Origin: Talpa occidentalis
Lineage: Eukaryota > Chordata > Mammalia > Eulipotyphla > Talpidae
NCBI RefSeq assembly: GCF_014898055.3
Contig: NW_023600993.1
Coordinates: forward strand, 18,566,850 to 18,630,849
Direction: 5' to 3'
DNA length: 64,000 nucleotides
Shown here: piece by piece, positions 22,635 to 36,193 of the stretch
Numbering within the stretch: position 1 is the first letter of the stretch
Layout of the letters: every line of letters begins with the position of its first letter
Program-made: the position numbers and the translations under genes
Notes under the pieces: model-generated
The model's input: the letters and a program-made list of their open reading frames with translations, nothing else
What the model was told of the DNA's origin: nothing
Databases searched by the model: none

Positions 22635-22985
22635 ATGGTGTTGTGGACTGAATTATATTTATCTAAAATTCATACCTGGAAGTACCAAGCCAATAAACCC
22701 CAAAACATGACCCCATATTTGAAATAGAACCTTTAAAGAGGTAATTGTTAAATGAGGTCATATGGGTAGGTCGAACCCAAGTGACTACATTTGGAGATAG
22801 GTCCTTCCCTATTAGGATTGGTGACCATGTAAGACGAAAACCAGAGATTTTAGGGAGCAGAGAACAGGCCATGTGAGGACATGAAGGTCATCTGCAAGCC
22901 AGAAAGAAAGGCCTAGAGTGTTTGTTGAGGTTGGATTTGAAAACAGATGAGTGGATTGTTTGGACTTTACTTGCCATCCCTAGGA
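22635..22985 (+). mobile_element. ERVL-MaLR LTR (MST/MLT1-like)
   Basis: The ordered landmarks are 'gtggactgaattatattta', 'aaattcatacctggaagta', 'ggtaattgttaaatgaggtcatatgggt', 'catttggagataggtcc', 'ggccatgtgaggacatgaa' and 'tctgcaagccagaaagaaaggcct'. This is the layout of mammalian MaLR LTRs. No internal region adjoins, so it is a solo LTR, non-coding and degraded. Confidence 0.75.
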
Positions 22986-22989
22986 GAAG

Positions 22990-23425
22990 ATATTCAATGT
23001 AATAGCGATCAGCAAAAGATAGTCATATTCTGTTGAAAATGTATTTTTCATGAAAAACTCATACTTAAACTTACATTTTTACATTTGATAAATGCAGGTA
23101 ATTATCTTATACCTTTCTTTGATATAGAGAAGTACTTCCCAAATGTTTAAGTTTGAAGACTCTTACTCTGAAATTACTGAGGATTTCAAAGATGTGTTTT
23201 GTATATATCAAAGATATATTTTGTATATGTCTATTATTTGCTATACTAAAACAATTCACATATTTTATTTAAAATAATGAGCCTGTTGCACTTTCAGATA
23301 AAGGAAAAATAGCTGTTTGCCCTCTGGTTATAGATTTGTATTTATTCATGGGATTCAGTTCCATTATTCAAGTGTTTCTTGGGAGCTACTAAAGATCAAA
23401 GTGATTAAAAAGTATAAAGCAGAGA
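22990..23425. other. No gene or repeat recognised
   Basis: AT-rich sequence without a long open frame. Confidence 0.45.
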
Positions 23426-23429
23426 ATTG

Positions 23430-23545
23430 GTTGTAAGGCTTTTTTATCTTTCAAAAGAGAACAAATGTCAAAAGAGATTAGATGTGTAACTCAAAATTAC
23501 CCAGCTAGGAAGTACTGCTCTTCAAATAGGAATAAAATCACCTTT
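23430..23545 (-). repeat. MIR-like fragment
   Basis: 'aagagattagatgtgtaactcaaaattacccagctaggaagt' resembles reverse-strand MIR ('...taagtaacttgcccaaggtcacacagctag...'). Confidence 0.5.
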
Positions 23546-26500
23546 TTACATCTTACTGGGCTATCTCTGTGGTTCCTCCCTCAGGCAGCTTAGAGTCTCA
23601 AGTTGAATACAGTTTTGAACCAGATGATGTGATACAGATTCCGAAGGTTGTTATTCAGCTATATTCATAGAGTCTAGAGTGAGCTGCGAAAAATACTGGG
23701 ACTTCAGTGGGTATTGAGGCAGACTTTGAAGTGGATTGGAGGGGTTGAATGGAAACAAAAGTAATGAAAGGAGAAGGAAAAACTTGAAAGACTGGATGCT
23801 TAAAAAGAAGAGCCTTGTGAACATAGAGGGATAGAGAGGAGGCCGATGGATGGGGTGAAGCAGCCACATCCTCTCTGAATGGGGTGTCTCCATGGGTGAG
23901 GTCTCTCATCTAATATAGCTGCAGATAAAGGACTTGAAACAGACTGTCAGGGCTTTTCAAGGATTCCACCCACGATTTTGGTCATTTAACTTCATGGATG
24001 AACCACCCGAGCTAACCAGCCACAGATGTTTTGTTTATAACCGGAAGATTTCATGTGAGCTTGGTGATGACATTTCCCTGTCTATAAAATTCTGATAGTT
24101 AAGCAGTGATGCTGTGTGAAGCACTTGGAATTTCTGTCTTGAGAGGCAGTTCTTAAGTGTAATGGTTTAATGGTCACTTAGCATGATGGGCCTTCAGAGT
24201 GTAATATCATTTGCCTGCCAGTTAAAATGAACACTTCTCCATGGGAAGTCAAGGATCATGTCAGCATAACTTGAGTTAGGTGAAGGAGCACATCAAGAAG
24301 TGAATGCCAAAATAGAGAATAGGGAATAAAGTCTCTTGTATACCTAACCTGTTCATAAATCCAGTGTAATAAGAGACCACTAATTCCCACTAATTGGGGA
24401 AATATACTCTGATTGGTTGAAAGTTGGATTTATTTTTAAAAGAAATGCTGCTCTATGATCTTGTCCACTTATGTTCCCAACCTAATACCTTTCTAATCTT
24501 ATTTGATAGGCCTACTTCCTACTTTGTTAAAATTGAAGTGAACAAAACAAAACAAACAGAACAGAACTTCTGGCCTACCCTGAATCTTATGTCTTCACTC
24601 TTGTTGGTTTATGGGGAGGACGTGTAGTTCCCATGCAGGAGACAAGTCCCTCCCACTGTTCTCTTGATGTCAACTTTTCTCAAATCCTCAGGTACCTTAG
24701 CCCTTCAAATTACCCTCCTTTCTCTTATCCTCATGAATATGTCCCTGGTCATGGAATTCTTTGTTCTTTCTTAGAAGTCTCAACTTCTGCTCCCCTCTCC
24801 CTCTCCTGCACTTACTTTGAACATACTGTTTCACCTCCACACTTAACTGAGTTTACACACCCAGTCATTGCAATGTCCTGACTACAGATGTGACAGCCAC
24901 TGCTGACTGTAGTTCTGCAGGAGGGGGACTGTTCTGTTTTGCAGTGAATTGATATATTTGTCACAGAGAGGTTCTTGTGAATTTGGCCTGTTCATATGGT
25001 TTGAGGCATGTTTTATGTATTATAAACATCTTTTTCAAACTCCTGTGAGGCCATTTTTTATACCATACTGATATTTTTCCTGAATTACCACACTGTCACC
25101 AGACAAGGGGACAGCCCGTAGCTCCTCAGCCCAATCTTCCCACAATACAGGTGGATACGCTGGGAGCATACCAGCCACTGTTTATTGTTCCACCTGACAG
25201 GAGTTTGAGGAATGGACTGAAGGGGTTCCATTCCTAAGCTGTAGAAAGCATTCTTGAGGCCCACTGGTCAAGTTTAAGAAGGGGACCAGTGAATCAGGAA
25301 GAGTCATTGTTTATTGATTAGTGAAAGGTCAAGACAGAGAATGCCAGGGAGACCTCTCTGGTTATAAAGACTTCCTTAGGTGCCAGGAATAGGGGTCAAT
25401 ATAAGTTCTATGACTGGGATTTGAAAACAAAGACATTAAACTTTATTGGCTGCTAGTTGTGTCACCAATAAGCTGCAGCCCTATGATTGTGCGGGTCTCC
25501 TGACCATCTCCAAGGTGAACATCTAATGGGGCCTGCATCTCCAGGTTAAACTGATCTGGTCTCATGATCTGTGAAGCTTTTTTTCTGGTCCCTTTCTTCT
25601 TATAGCTGCTAGCTTGATAGCTGTGGAAAGGCAGGTCAGGAGAAGAAAAGAGTAGTAATAAAAACAATGGTCCAAGGGAATTTGAAAGCAGGTGTTCCTT
25701 CAGGTCTAGAGTCATTATGTTTTTAACCTCTTGTTTGCTAACATCATTTCCTGTCCTTGTCCTACAACCCTTCCTGTCACTATAAATACTCCATTGATAT
25801 TTTACCCTCATCAAACTGCATCTAGAATATATAATTGGTTACACACACAAAAGAAAATCTGGCCCTTAATCTCATAGGATTTTTAGGTAATTGGCTACAG
25901 AACCTATCCTGAGGAACTCTGAATCCCCAGAATGAAGCCTGACCACTTGATGTTCATGGTCCATTACACCAGATCCTTCTCATCAATTCCTCTACTGTTT
26001 TCTTACACCTTATATTTCATTAATCCTAACCTGTTTATAAGGCCAGGTACTCAATGAACTGTTCTTTTCTTTAGGCTTTGAACTAAATTTTCCTCCGAAT
26101 GACTCATCCTCCAATTCTCAAGTCTACCCCTCAAATCCACTCTAATCTCAAATCATATTTATCCTTTTAGATCCTTCTTTAGCACAGATATTTCATAAAC
26201 CATGGAAATGATGTGTGTAGGAAAACAAACTAATGACTGTAATGCCAGGCAAGGCCCTAGTGTGCTGTTTGCTGTCATGCACCACAGTTTAAGATGAATT
26301 CTACAATGTCACACAACATGGTTTCATAAATAGGCTTTGGGGGAAAAGGAAAAAGTTGGCAACCAGTCGGGATCAGCAAGAGTAGGGGTGCTGTGGATTT
26401 CTCAACCTCCCCTCACCCATCAAGATGTGCTGCTAGATCACAGTTATCTGCTAGCCTCACAGGATGGGTTTATATTCCGAAAGCAGAATCTTTTTCCCTT

Positions 26501-26955
26501 GTTGATCTGTTCCCCAACACCTGGATATTTGAAGGCTAATGGGAAGTTGCTTCTTACTCCTCGGTTGGGTTGGGTGGGGTGAGGGAGAGGATGTGATGAA
26601 ATTAGGCCACTCATCCCATTAGGAGATAGCTTTGGGTGCTGTCCATTTCTTAGCAAACGGGGAAGCTGGTTTGATGCTCCAGCAACTCAATAAGACTTCA
26701 GGGCCATTTTAGGATGTGCTCGCTCACCCCTCTATTCCTTTAGTGTTCATGTTCTACTAGTCTTTTGTGATCCATTAAGTTGATAAATCAAGTTTAAATT
26801 TGAATTATATTGTTCTTGGAGAATTGTCATTGCAGAATTAAATTTCTAAATCTGAGTAGGTGTGTCATTTTACTTATCTCTCATTGCCCATTTCTTTTTG
26901 TCTTTGAAACTTGGTGACGAACTACAATATGCCCTAGTGTTGATTATTCTCTATC
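23546..26955. other. No gene recognised; faint old repeats
   Basis: Several short frames (23651-23893, 24633-24881, 25443-25814, 26337-26582) lack any motif or exon structure I can support. Pyrimidine-rich parts of 24640-24860 and 25950-26170 could be L2 remnants, but the similarity is too weak to call. Confidence 0.4.
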
Positions 26956-26959
26956 AGTC

Positions 26960-27420
26960 TTATCATCCACTAGGACAATATATACCCATTTGATTTGTTG
27001 GTTCAGGCCTTTACTTCAGAAAAAAACTTGGAATGTTTTTATTGTGTTGCTCATTTTGCAGAGGCTATACCGTATGTTTCATGTCTGACTTTAGATATTA
27101 GTAGTCTTTTTTTTCCTCCATTTTAACATTTTAATTCATTTTGCTCAGTTTCTTCCGGACTTTTTTAAGTTTCTGACTAGTTTCTTGGCATACTTCTCTG
27201 GTTGATCCAAGGTGATATCATTTCCATAATAGTTTTGTTTTCACTTCCATTTTTTTTCTGAACTTGGTTAGCTAAATTTTCATCATCCTGTTGCTTGTTT
27301 CTTCCAATTCTTGTATCTCATTTTTGTATTCTTATTCCAGAAGGGTAACTTGTTCTTTTTTTGCTTTAAAATGATTAAGAGTCATTATCTAAGATTATCA
27401 TTCTGTTTTGTAAATGAAAT
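26960..27420 (-). repeat. Possible L1/HAL1 ORF1-region relic
   Basis: On the plus strand it is T-rich with repeated 'cttcca', 'tttctt' and 'cttgtttcttccaattcttgtatctc' phrases, typical of reverse-oriented coiled-coil coding sequence of L1 or HAL1 ORF1. It is broken by many stops. Called mainly because L1 relics follow at once. Confidence 0.3.
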
Positions 27421-27599
27421 TTTCATTATTTTTAGCATGATTTTAGTCATTAAAGCAAATATGCAGATATATTAAATGGTAAAATATAGATAATAGATGG
27501 TAAAATAATAAACTCAAAATTAATAAAAGTGAAATTAATACAAGTAAAAATAAAATTGTGTTACAGAAGTAGAATAAAGTTGACAAAATATTTTTATCG

Positions 27600-28260
27600 C
27601 CAATAACTACACCTTATCTTTTATGAGACCTGTGAGTTTTGTGTTATTTAAAATTGCTTTATATTTTCTGGAGACTCATTCTTATTGATAAGTTTTGCAA
27701 ATACCTTCTCCCATTTTGTAAAACAAAATGATCCAGTTTGAAGATCCAGTTTGAAGATCTTACTATCTTCATGGTCTTTTTTGATGAACACAATTTATAA
27801 ATTTTAATGCATCCTAATTTACTTTATGACCATCTCAAAAAAAGTAATCCTTGATTTTCTTATAAGCATGTTAGTTTCACCTTTCACATCATTTACCTGG
27901 AATTGACTTTTGTAACTGTTGTGACGTAGATGTCTTGGTCTTTTTTCTAATAGGGAAACCAATTGCTCCAATACTGTTTATTTGTAGTGCATCCTTATCG
28001 CAATTGATGAATGTTTCTATCATAAATCAAATTTCTGTTTGTGTAGGTATGTTTCTGGGCTCTTGGCTCTCTCATTGTTTATAAGTTATTATCAATATTG
28101 CTGTGTTATTTTATTTGGTTTTTGGTTAGTTAAGCCTCCTACATTGTATTTCTGGTTAAGACTCCTACTACATTGTATTCCTTTGGCAATGTTTTTTAAT
28201 TTGTTTTTTTTTCCTAATTTCCAAAACTAGCTTAACAAGTTCTATGAAGAACTTTGTAGA
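27600..28260 (-). mobile_element. LINE-1 (L1M-type) ORF2-region relic
   Basis: In reverse orientation it has the L1 landmarks 'gcaaataccttctcccattttgta', 'tttataaattttaatgcatcctaattta' and 'ccaattgctccaatactgtttattt'. Heavily decayed. A tandem 13-mer 'atccagtttgaag' sits at 27731-27756. Confidence 0.7.
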
Positions 28261-28429
28261 GATTTTGATTGTTTCATATAGGGCAAAACTATCCCAATCT
28301 AGACACAATGTGCCCATCATTTTATATGGAATTACTCTCATTTATTTGAATAACTGACCAGAAAATAATTGGCAACTAAAGTGGAGTGCCCTTTTCAATC
28401 CATCATATTGGGGAACTGGATGCCAATAT

Positions 28430-28760
28430 GTGTCATTACTGATAACATTGGTCATTCTTTTAGGTGCCACCTGTCACTTGTTATGTGATACCTGCTGGGT
28501 TCCTCCACTATAAAGTTACATATTTTCCTTTGTGATTAATCATGGAGGAGATACTTTGGGGCTAAATGTCATGTCCCTCCTCACATGTTCTATTACTAAT
28601 TTTTAGCATCTGTCAGATCTTGCCTGAAACAATCCTTACTTAGAATATATTCTTAATGGTGATTATCTGGTTTACTCATTTATTATATCTTTGGTAATTA
28701 CACCTTCTTCCTCATTTATCTAATTGAATTATTGTGAGTTATGCATAAACATAAATTATG
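28430..28760. repeat. L1-related relic
   Basis: 'tgctgggttcctccactataaagttac', 'tttcctttgtgattaatcatggaggagatactttggg', 'tagcatctgtcagatcttgcctgaa' and 'taatggtgattatctggttt' match a known old L1-derived repeat in order. Orientation not assigned. Confidence 0.55.
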
Positions 28761-29668
28761 GTGTCAATGGTGTGAAGTGGAGAACAACAGACTATCTCAA
28801 AATTATGAAATATATTGAATGGTAGTCAAATCTGTAATGTTGAGTATGTGGACATATGACTTAGCCAGAATTTAATGCTTAATCATTTAACCCATAATAC
28901 AGTGGAAATAAATCAAGGTATTACATTGTCTCTCAAATTTCATGTAGTATTAGCCAAAGTCGAAATTCTATTAAAAATTTATAAACCTGTCTTTAAGGAT
29001 TTATAATACATTCATTGCTGAAATTTTTAGCTTTGGGAAATAAAAACTTGCCATGTTAAATTATACCAAAACATAGTATACATGAGAACAGCATTTTCTC
29101 ATGCAGAGAATCATAGTACCAATTAGAAAAATGGAATTGAGACAGTGGCATTTTATTTATCATTTATTACTATGGGCTGATGAAAGAATTACAATATATA
29201 ATCTCATTGCCAGGCATAAGCATATTCAGATGCAAAATTTGCATAAATTTACCATAAAATAGTAAGTAGTAAGAGAAATACCATTTTATTAACCCTGGGG
29301 CTATCTTGGAATATTAATAAGAATATTTAGAACTGAGAGGTCATAGTACAAATTGAAATGACAATATATCTCTAGTAAATGCAAATGAATTTATTTTATG
29401 TATATTTCTCTAATTTTTATTAGCAATATCCAAAGAGGGAAGAATATTTAATGATTAAATGTACTGTGTAAAGGTAATAACTATGTAATTTTGGGGAAAC
29501 TTTGAATTTCAAAGGAAGCATCCTTTGCTACATAGTTTCTTTTAGTCATTTAAATGTAGTTCTAAGAATGAATAGATACAATAAGCTGACAATTTTGATA
29601 CATTCTTTTCAAGTCTGAAATTGATCATAATAAATTCCATAATTTTTTAAAGAAAGAGCTCTTTATTT
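28761..29668. other. No gene or repeat recognised
   Basis: Very AT-rich sequence with no open frame of note. Confidence 0.5.
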
Positions 29669-29670
29669 AT

Positions 29671-29930
29671 TTTTAAAGATTTATTTTTATAAAAGAGCTG
29701 GGGTACAGGCCAGAGGCGCGGGAGGGTGAGAGGATTCACCAGAGACAGAGCAGGGAGCAGAACAGGCAGACAACAGAAATACACTGCTGAGGGGAGCGGC
29801 AGGCATGGCAGGAGAGGTCTACCATACCATGTGGGATTCTTGCTAGTCGGTGGGGATTGAACCCACACTCTAGAGGCTGCGGACAGCTTCACAGCACGCC
29901 ATGCTCAACCCGCTGCACCACAAGGGAGGC
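29671..29930 (-). repeat. tRNA-derived SINE
   Basis: Reverse-oriented full-length copy. The plus strand begins with 'ttaaagatttatttttat' (tail), then the body 'gagaggattcaccagagacagagcagggagcag', the central 'acactgctgaggggagcggc', the B-box complement 'ggggattgaacccaca', and ends with 'caccacaagggaggc' (head). It has the 'gggattcttgctagtcggtgggg' core, closer to the 'cagggagct' subfamily. I could not settle its target-site duplication. Confidence 0.9.
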
Positions 29931-30770
29931 TCAAAAGTGCCCTTTTTTAAATATATAAATTCACATAATCTTTTTAAAACCCTAGAAAGGAGTAGGAAGT
30001 CCCGAAAGCCTTTAAAAATGGATTGCAGGCATGTCTGATAATAGTAGGATTTGTGAACAATCTGTAAATGAAACAATCATATTGACTGCAACCTCTTTAG
30101 CAAAATCCTAAAGAATTATTTGTGAAGATGTTGATCCAACAGGACCATAGCTAATATACCAATTATAGTTGAGGGTGAAATAACAATCCTAAGGACAAAA
30201 TTTCAGTGAAAACCCATATACAGAAGATGGAGACCTCCAGGTCTGATCTTCAGTGACCTGAGAACAGTGGTGGGCTGACTTACACCTTTCAAAAGGGAAA
30301 TTGAAGAGACATCTATAGATAGTGATAATTGAGAGCCTGTTAATGAAATGAGAACTCAACCTGTCTGTAGGCCTACAGTATGGCATATGGACTCTCTAAT
30401 CAGCTGTTAAAAATAGCAGATTTTCCTTTTTATTTTTCAAGATACATCATTTACTAGGTATTTTTACAACATAGACATGCATTCCAAATGAGAGAAATGG
30501 CCCATTTCAAGACTCAGATAGTCCTCTACTGACATAAAGGGAAAATAAAAGTAGTATATGTGCAAGTTTCCAAAATGAGAACAGCAGAAAAAAAAAATGA
30601 GATGAGCATTTTGAGGCTATATTGTTAGCTGAATACAAGTTTGGAATTGTTACTTTGTCTTGGTGAATGAAGTCCTTTATCATTACATAATAACTGTCTT
30701 GTAGTCAAACTTCTAAAGTCTTTATCTGTATTAATATAGTAAGACCAAATTTTATTTTTGTTAAAGGTTT
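29931..30770. other. No gene or repeat recognised
   Basis: Unremarkable AT-rich sequence. Minus-strand frame 30189-30386 has no motif. Confidence 0.45.
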
Positions 30771-30774
30771 CCTG

Positions 30775-31190
30775 ATATCTTTTCCTATTTTTTAAATTTA
30801 ATTTAATTTTATATATATTTTACATCATTGTTGAGATAACTCAAGTGCCAGGTAGAGAATTGTGACAACTGTATAGGCTACATCATAATTACTACCAAAA
30901 GTCTAATTTCTATCCATTACCATATAAATGACCCCCTTTATCCATTTCATTCAACCTCCAGCCCACTTCCCCTCAGGTAACTATCAATCTGTATGGGAAT
31001 TTTTTGTTTCATTTTGTTTATTTGGCTTATTTTCCATATATGAGTAAAATTATAATTTCCCATTTTTTATTTAACCTTTGTGCTTTAGGTGTGTCTCTTA
31101 TAAATGGCATGCAGTTTGATTTTGTTCTTGAAATTTTCATCCAAGTTTGTTCTGCCTTTATTTTAAATGCTTCCCTGAAATATCTGGTAA
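30775..31190 (-). mobile_element. LINE-1 relic, 3' part and an ORF2-like patch
   Basis: Reverse-oriented L1 3' sequence is visible in 'atttcattcaacctccagcccacttcccctcaggtaactatcaatctgt'. It is followed by 'aggtgtgtctcttataaatggcatgcagtttgattttgtt', which corresponds to an internal ORF2 segment. The two pieces lie far apart in a complete L1, so an internal deletion or two insertions must be assumed. The 171-codon frame 31004-31519 crosses from L1 into MER20 and is not a gene. Confidence 0.65.
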
Positions 31191-31266
31191 AAACTTTGGT
31201 TGACTGCTTAAGATGTGGAGTGAGAAAGAAGGTGACTAGCCATATCAAAGTGAGAATTGCTTTAAG

Positions 31267-31502
31267 GCAGGAATTCTCAATGCAGGCACTATTGGCATTA
31301 TGGTGGGGGAGGTTAGTTCTTTGTCAGGGACTTTCTTTTGTATGTAGGATATTTGACAGCGTTCTTTACCTCATTGGATGTCCTCAGTATCCTGCAATTG
31401 TGATAATGCAAAATATGTTCAACATTGCTAAATGTTCCCTGGAATTGAGGGTCTGGGGATTGGAAGATTTGAAGTCATCCTGTGTAAGAACCACTGTTCT
31501 AA
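31267..31502 (-). mobile_element. MER20 hAT relic
   Basis: Almost full length in reverse orientation: 'ggaattctcaatgcaggcactattggcatta', 'tttgtatgtaggatatttgacagc', 'cattggatgtcctcagtatcctgcaattgtgata', and the end 'aagaaccactgttct', which matches the terminal inverted repeat of the family. Confidence 0.85.
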
Positions 31503-34500
31503 GATTTGTATCATTTTGACAGCAGTCCTGGTGTCAGAAATTTTTGTGGTTCCTCTTGGGCTGATGAGATTTCTCAGGAAAAAAATCTTAGTATCTTCTA
31601 CCTGTAAAATAAAGACCTGATTGAAAATACTGTTTCATCGAGTTATTTTTCAAATCCATTCATTTTGTAACTTATTAATTGCCGATTTCTTCCTTTTAAA
31701 AAATAATAAATACTTCCACTTATAAAAATTTCAATATGTGAGGTCATTGCCAGTCTGTTATATCCATTGGCTTTTGGATATGGACTATTATTTCATAATT
31801 TTTTTCATAGTGACCTTTGGCTTTTGGAATGTTATCTCAGGAAATTTCTAAGCCTTCAGTTAGAATTGGGATCTTCCAGGGAAGATCTCTGCTGCCTTGT
31901 ACCTGGATGGACTCCTGATCATAAAATTTTTAAATCATTTAAAATTGTTGACGGAAGGTGTTGAGGTTCGCCTTGGTAGCATGTCAATCTTTGGGAGTTC
32001 CTGCTTGGATCTATCAGTTCTCAGTGGAGTAAAGTTTCTGTTCAGTGTATGATTAAGGCTCAAGACAGGTGTTTTCCTTGTGGACCTCAGGTGAATTTGT
32101 TAAGTTAAACTCATGGTATAAATTTGGGGGTATTCTCCTTATCAGAGTTTTTACTTGTTTGAACATTATCTTGCAAGATTAATTTTGCCCCCTGCCTTGT
32201 GCTGCTTCCAATGCTGTGACAACTGAAGCTCAAGGGCAACTAATTCAGTAATGGTTTTAAGACATATGCCAGATAAGATGCTTCTCTTACCTCTGAATTC
32301 CTGCTTCCTAGTAGATTTCTTTCTTTACTATTCTTTGCTTTCTTGCCTGTTCATAAATCATTTTATGAAACAATTCAAATTTTAGTTGCTTTCAGTGGGA
32401 AAGTCTAAAATGAGTAGACATTTAAAGTTACCAGACATTTGAGAGACAGAGACCAACAAATGTAAAAAGGAAAAGTGATCTTTGGAAAATATGAAGATAA
32501 TGTAAGCAAGATACAGGAAAATTGGGAGGGGGCAGTTCGGGAACATAGCCTAAACCTGTAATTAGTAATGTTAAAACATGGACTATTGAAAATACTGAAA
32601 GTATAGAAAGTTCCAATTTTAAAATGCAATTGTGTAAGTGAAATACTGAAGCAGAAGTTATGGGTGGATAAAGTATCATTAGATAGAACAAATAGGTGAG
32701 GAGAAAAAAATAGGAGAAAAATAGTAAGAATTAAACCTAGTCCTCAAAGTGGGGTGTGAGTACCCTTGAAAAGGGTTTCATAGGGTCCCCCTTTTCCCAG
32801 TTACTATCTTTACAAAGATGAAATTTTTTCATACTCCAATGAAAACATTTCAATAAAGTGAATGCAGAAGTACATGAGGGAATCCAGTTGCTTTCTATAT
32901 TAAAGTAGAAACTAAAGAGATTTGCAAAAATGGAAAATATCATTCTTACTAATTTTACTATTTGAGGAAATAATTATATATTTTCTGTTATTTTGATGCA
33001 GATCTACATATTTATAGGTAGAATTCCCATGAATAGACACTTTTTACTTTCTTACAATTGTGGATTCTAAACAGTTGAGGACTGCTGAATTGGACAATTA
33101 GCTCAGAGTTCAACCTCTGACAAATATGACTCTTGAAAAGATGAAATTAATGAGAAATTTCCCAAATAACTTCTTGAGAATAGTGAATAAGTCTTCAGAT
33201 GGAGTGGACTCATAGAGTGCCTAGAAAAATGAATTAATTTGGATGTAAAATATGTTACCACATTTTAAAAACTCTAGGGAATGAGTTTTTAAATACAATC
33301 TGAGACATTCAAAATATATTCATACACAAAAATAGATCCCATGTAAACATTTGAAAATCATAATGGCATTGATCTTTTCAAAAGCGAAACTAGAAGCCAG
33401 AAGAAAACAGAGCAATAATGTATAAATTCTGCGGGAAAATAAGGACTCCATGAAAGTCAGAGGGAGAACTTAATGATGCCTCTCCGAGAATCCTTCTGTG
33501 CAGAGTGGAGGAAAAGAACGTTCCAGGAGTGATGGCAGCCAAAAAGATGAAATGGATTCATTTCCTAAAGTGTTCAAATTGAGTTGTAATTCAGCAGTTG
33601 ATAGATAAATTAGTGAAGTAGACAAAAGTACTGGCATAGTTTTAAACTCTAGGGGTAAGTTTCATGAAAAAAATTTGCTATCCTGTGCCTCAGGGCTCAG
33701 ATATAAACAGTATATAGTCATAATAAAGAGATTTTAATCAAATGAAAAATTTTCAAATAATTGTTTGGCCAATAATGAGTAAAGTATATGAGGGGATGAT
33801 AGGTAGAAAGTGAAGCAGGAGTTAGAAACTTAATGGAAACTCAAATACTTAAAAATTTGAATGGAAAGAGCTAAAGTAATAACTGTATTTATTAAATTGT
33901 TTCCATAACTGATTAATTTTATTGTAATTATAGGAAAACCACAGAGTTTCTGTATAACTTGTTGCCATCTTATACCCATGACCATTAGTTGCCTTCAGTC
34001 CAAGAAGATAGCCACATTCTTCATTGTTTTCTCTATCTTTATTAACCTGTGCATCATACCAAGCCTACTAATAGCACAAAAATTCATAAAGCATATCCCC
34101 TGGATTGCTAATATCAGTAGTTTTACATACACTCTTACTCTGTAAATATTAAGCTTCATTTGAATATAAGAACTGTCAGGGTGGGTGGTGGGGCTCCCCC
34201 TGGACATCTGGTTCAACAGCTCTGGTGGGGAGGACCCATATAGCTTACATACCTTATTAAGCTACCCTTAATAAACTTTAAATGTGATTAATGGATGTGT
34301 CTGCTTCCTTCTTCTGATTCAAATTATCTTCTCAATTTGGAGGAATTTACTTGTTTCCATAGACAAACAGTAATCTGTAAGGATGTAATCATGTCCATTT
34401 CAACCTAAACATGTTGTCTTTTTGGCACAACTTTAAATCAAATTTGATATTTAATATTTGGTGGAGTCTTTACTAGAGAAAATAGTTAAGTACTTTTTCC

Positions 34501-36175
34501 AAACTTCTACTACCCTGGTGTACTGAAGTCAGTGTAGACAGTTTAACTGGTCACCCAGTCAACAGGTATCCTCCATGCCCTCTCTTTGGCAGCATGCCCA
34601 TTATGTTCTGCATCTCTACCTTCCTTCCCATGGACATTAGCTTAACCATTAATGGCAATTCAAATGTCCTAACCGATAATTCTTTGACGAATGCGTATTG
34701 ACAGAATTTTGACCAATTAGACAAAGAAGATTCTTCAGTAGTGGTGGTGATAGAATATCTGTTAAAATGTTTCCTTATTATAAAAACATAGCGTGATAGA
34801 TTTCTCATCAGATGTTAAGATGTGATACCTAGAGCCACACACAGAGCTAAGGGGAGCTGAAGTCGAGGCTACAGAGCAAAAAGAGTGAGAACCTAGATCC
34901 CTATGACATTGTGGAGTCACTAAATTAGTTAACTCAGTCATAAATTTGTCTGGTAGGAAAAACCTTAAATTTAAGAAATCACTTTAGATTTTAAAAATCT
35001 CCTTATTGGAACCAGTGAATTGACTCTCAGGCTTTTTTTATTTATATCAACTGAACTAACTTTAATATTTTTCCAAAAGAAAGTTGGACTGTGTAGTCAT
35101 ATTGCCATCTCATACTTACATGCATGTAGATACACCAATCCTTTGATACTCAGGTGAAAGGTACTGCATTTCCCTGGCCATCTTTAAAGCTGATTTTGAA
35201 CAATTATAATGTATTTTTATTTAGGCCACTAAAGGAATGATGATCTGTAAAAGCAAACAAACTTTTAAATACTGTAAAGTGAAGAAATCAAGAAAGAGGT
35301 CAAAGCAGGAACACTATTGTTTTGACATTCTAATTATAAATACATTAGACTTAGCACAAAAAAATCATCAAACCATCAGTCTTGGTGATGGTTAAGTTAA
35401 TTCAGTTTTTGAAGTGCAATAATTCATCTGTGAAGTGTCAGCAGCAGGGTCTTGTTAATGGTAAGCCTTTCATTGCTGTTAAATCAATTGTAAATAATAG
35501 AACCCCTCAGAGAAAAATGATGAAATAAGCATTGATTTCCAAATTGGGTGTCAGATACCGAGCATTAATAAAACACATTGCAAGCAAACAAGTACCTAAT
35601 ATACTTTGATCACTGAAATAGTAATCAGAGGGGAAAAAAAATCAATGGTTTTTGTGTACGTTGCCAGTATTTTAACATTTCATTTGTATCTATGTATTAT
35701 CATAGCAAATTTCTCATTTTGGGCCCTTTGTGGTTATTTAATTTTCATTTAATTTTTATTTAATTTTCATTATCTTCACCTGGCAAAAACAGCTAGTTTT
35801 GTGAAGTGTTAGATTGGTTTCTCTCTTTCCTGATAGATGACAAACTTCAGGTCACACAGTTTTTTAGGTGCTAGACACCAAAGATTTTGTTGTATTTAAT
35901 GTAATGCAATAATTATTTGTAGCAAGTCACATAAAATACTGTAGAAAAATGTAACAGTTCTAATAAAACTTTTAAGGAAATAAAGCAAGTGTCCATAAAA
36001 GTGCTTTATGCCCACAAATTCTATTAAAGGTTAATGTCAGTGTTTTTGGAATACCACATGTGGGGCCTGGTTAACAGGAAAATATCTGTGAAGCCGTATT
36101 GGTTCTGTAGCAAAGGAGCTTGGAAGGACTGCACCATATTAATGCATTGAACCAAAACATGAAAGCACCTAGTGT
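31503..36175. other. Long stretch without recognised genes or repeats
   Basis: About 4.7 kb of AT-rich, mostly unique-looking sequence. No frame is supported: 31767-31964, 32405-32691, 32737-32943, 33995-34216 and 34551-34808 lack motifs. A GC-richer patch at 34175-34240 followed by 'ttaataaacttta' (34268) could be an old LTR end but is too short to call. The block 35380-35620 has low repeat content and may be conserved. Confidence 0.45.
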
Positions 36176-36193
36176 CTCTACTACTTGCATTTT

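Noticed and set aside
25443..25814. 123-codon minus-strand frame
   Set aside because: It has no motif, signal or splice context I can support; base composition matches the surrounding non-coding DNA.
31004..31519. 171-codon open frame, plus strand, the longest in the window
   Set aside because: It crosses from reverse-oriented L1 into a MER20 copy, so its sequence is a by-product of two transposons.
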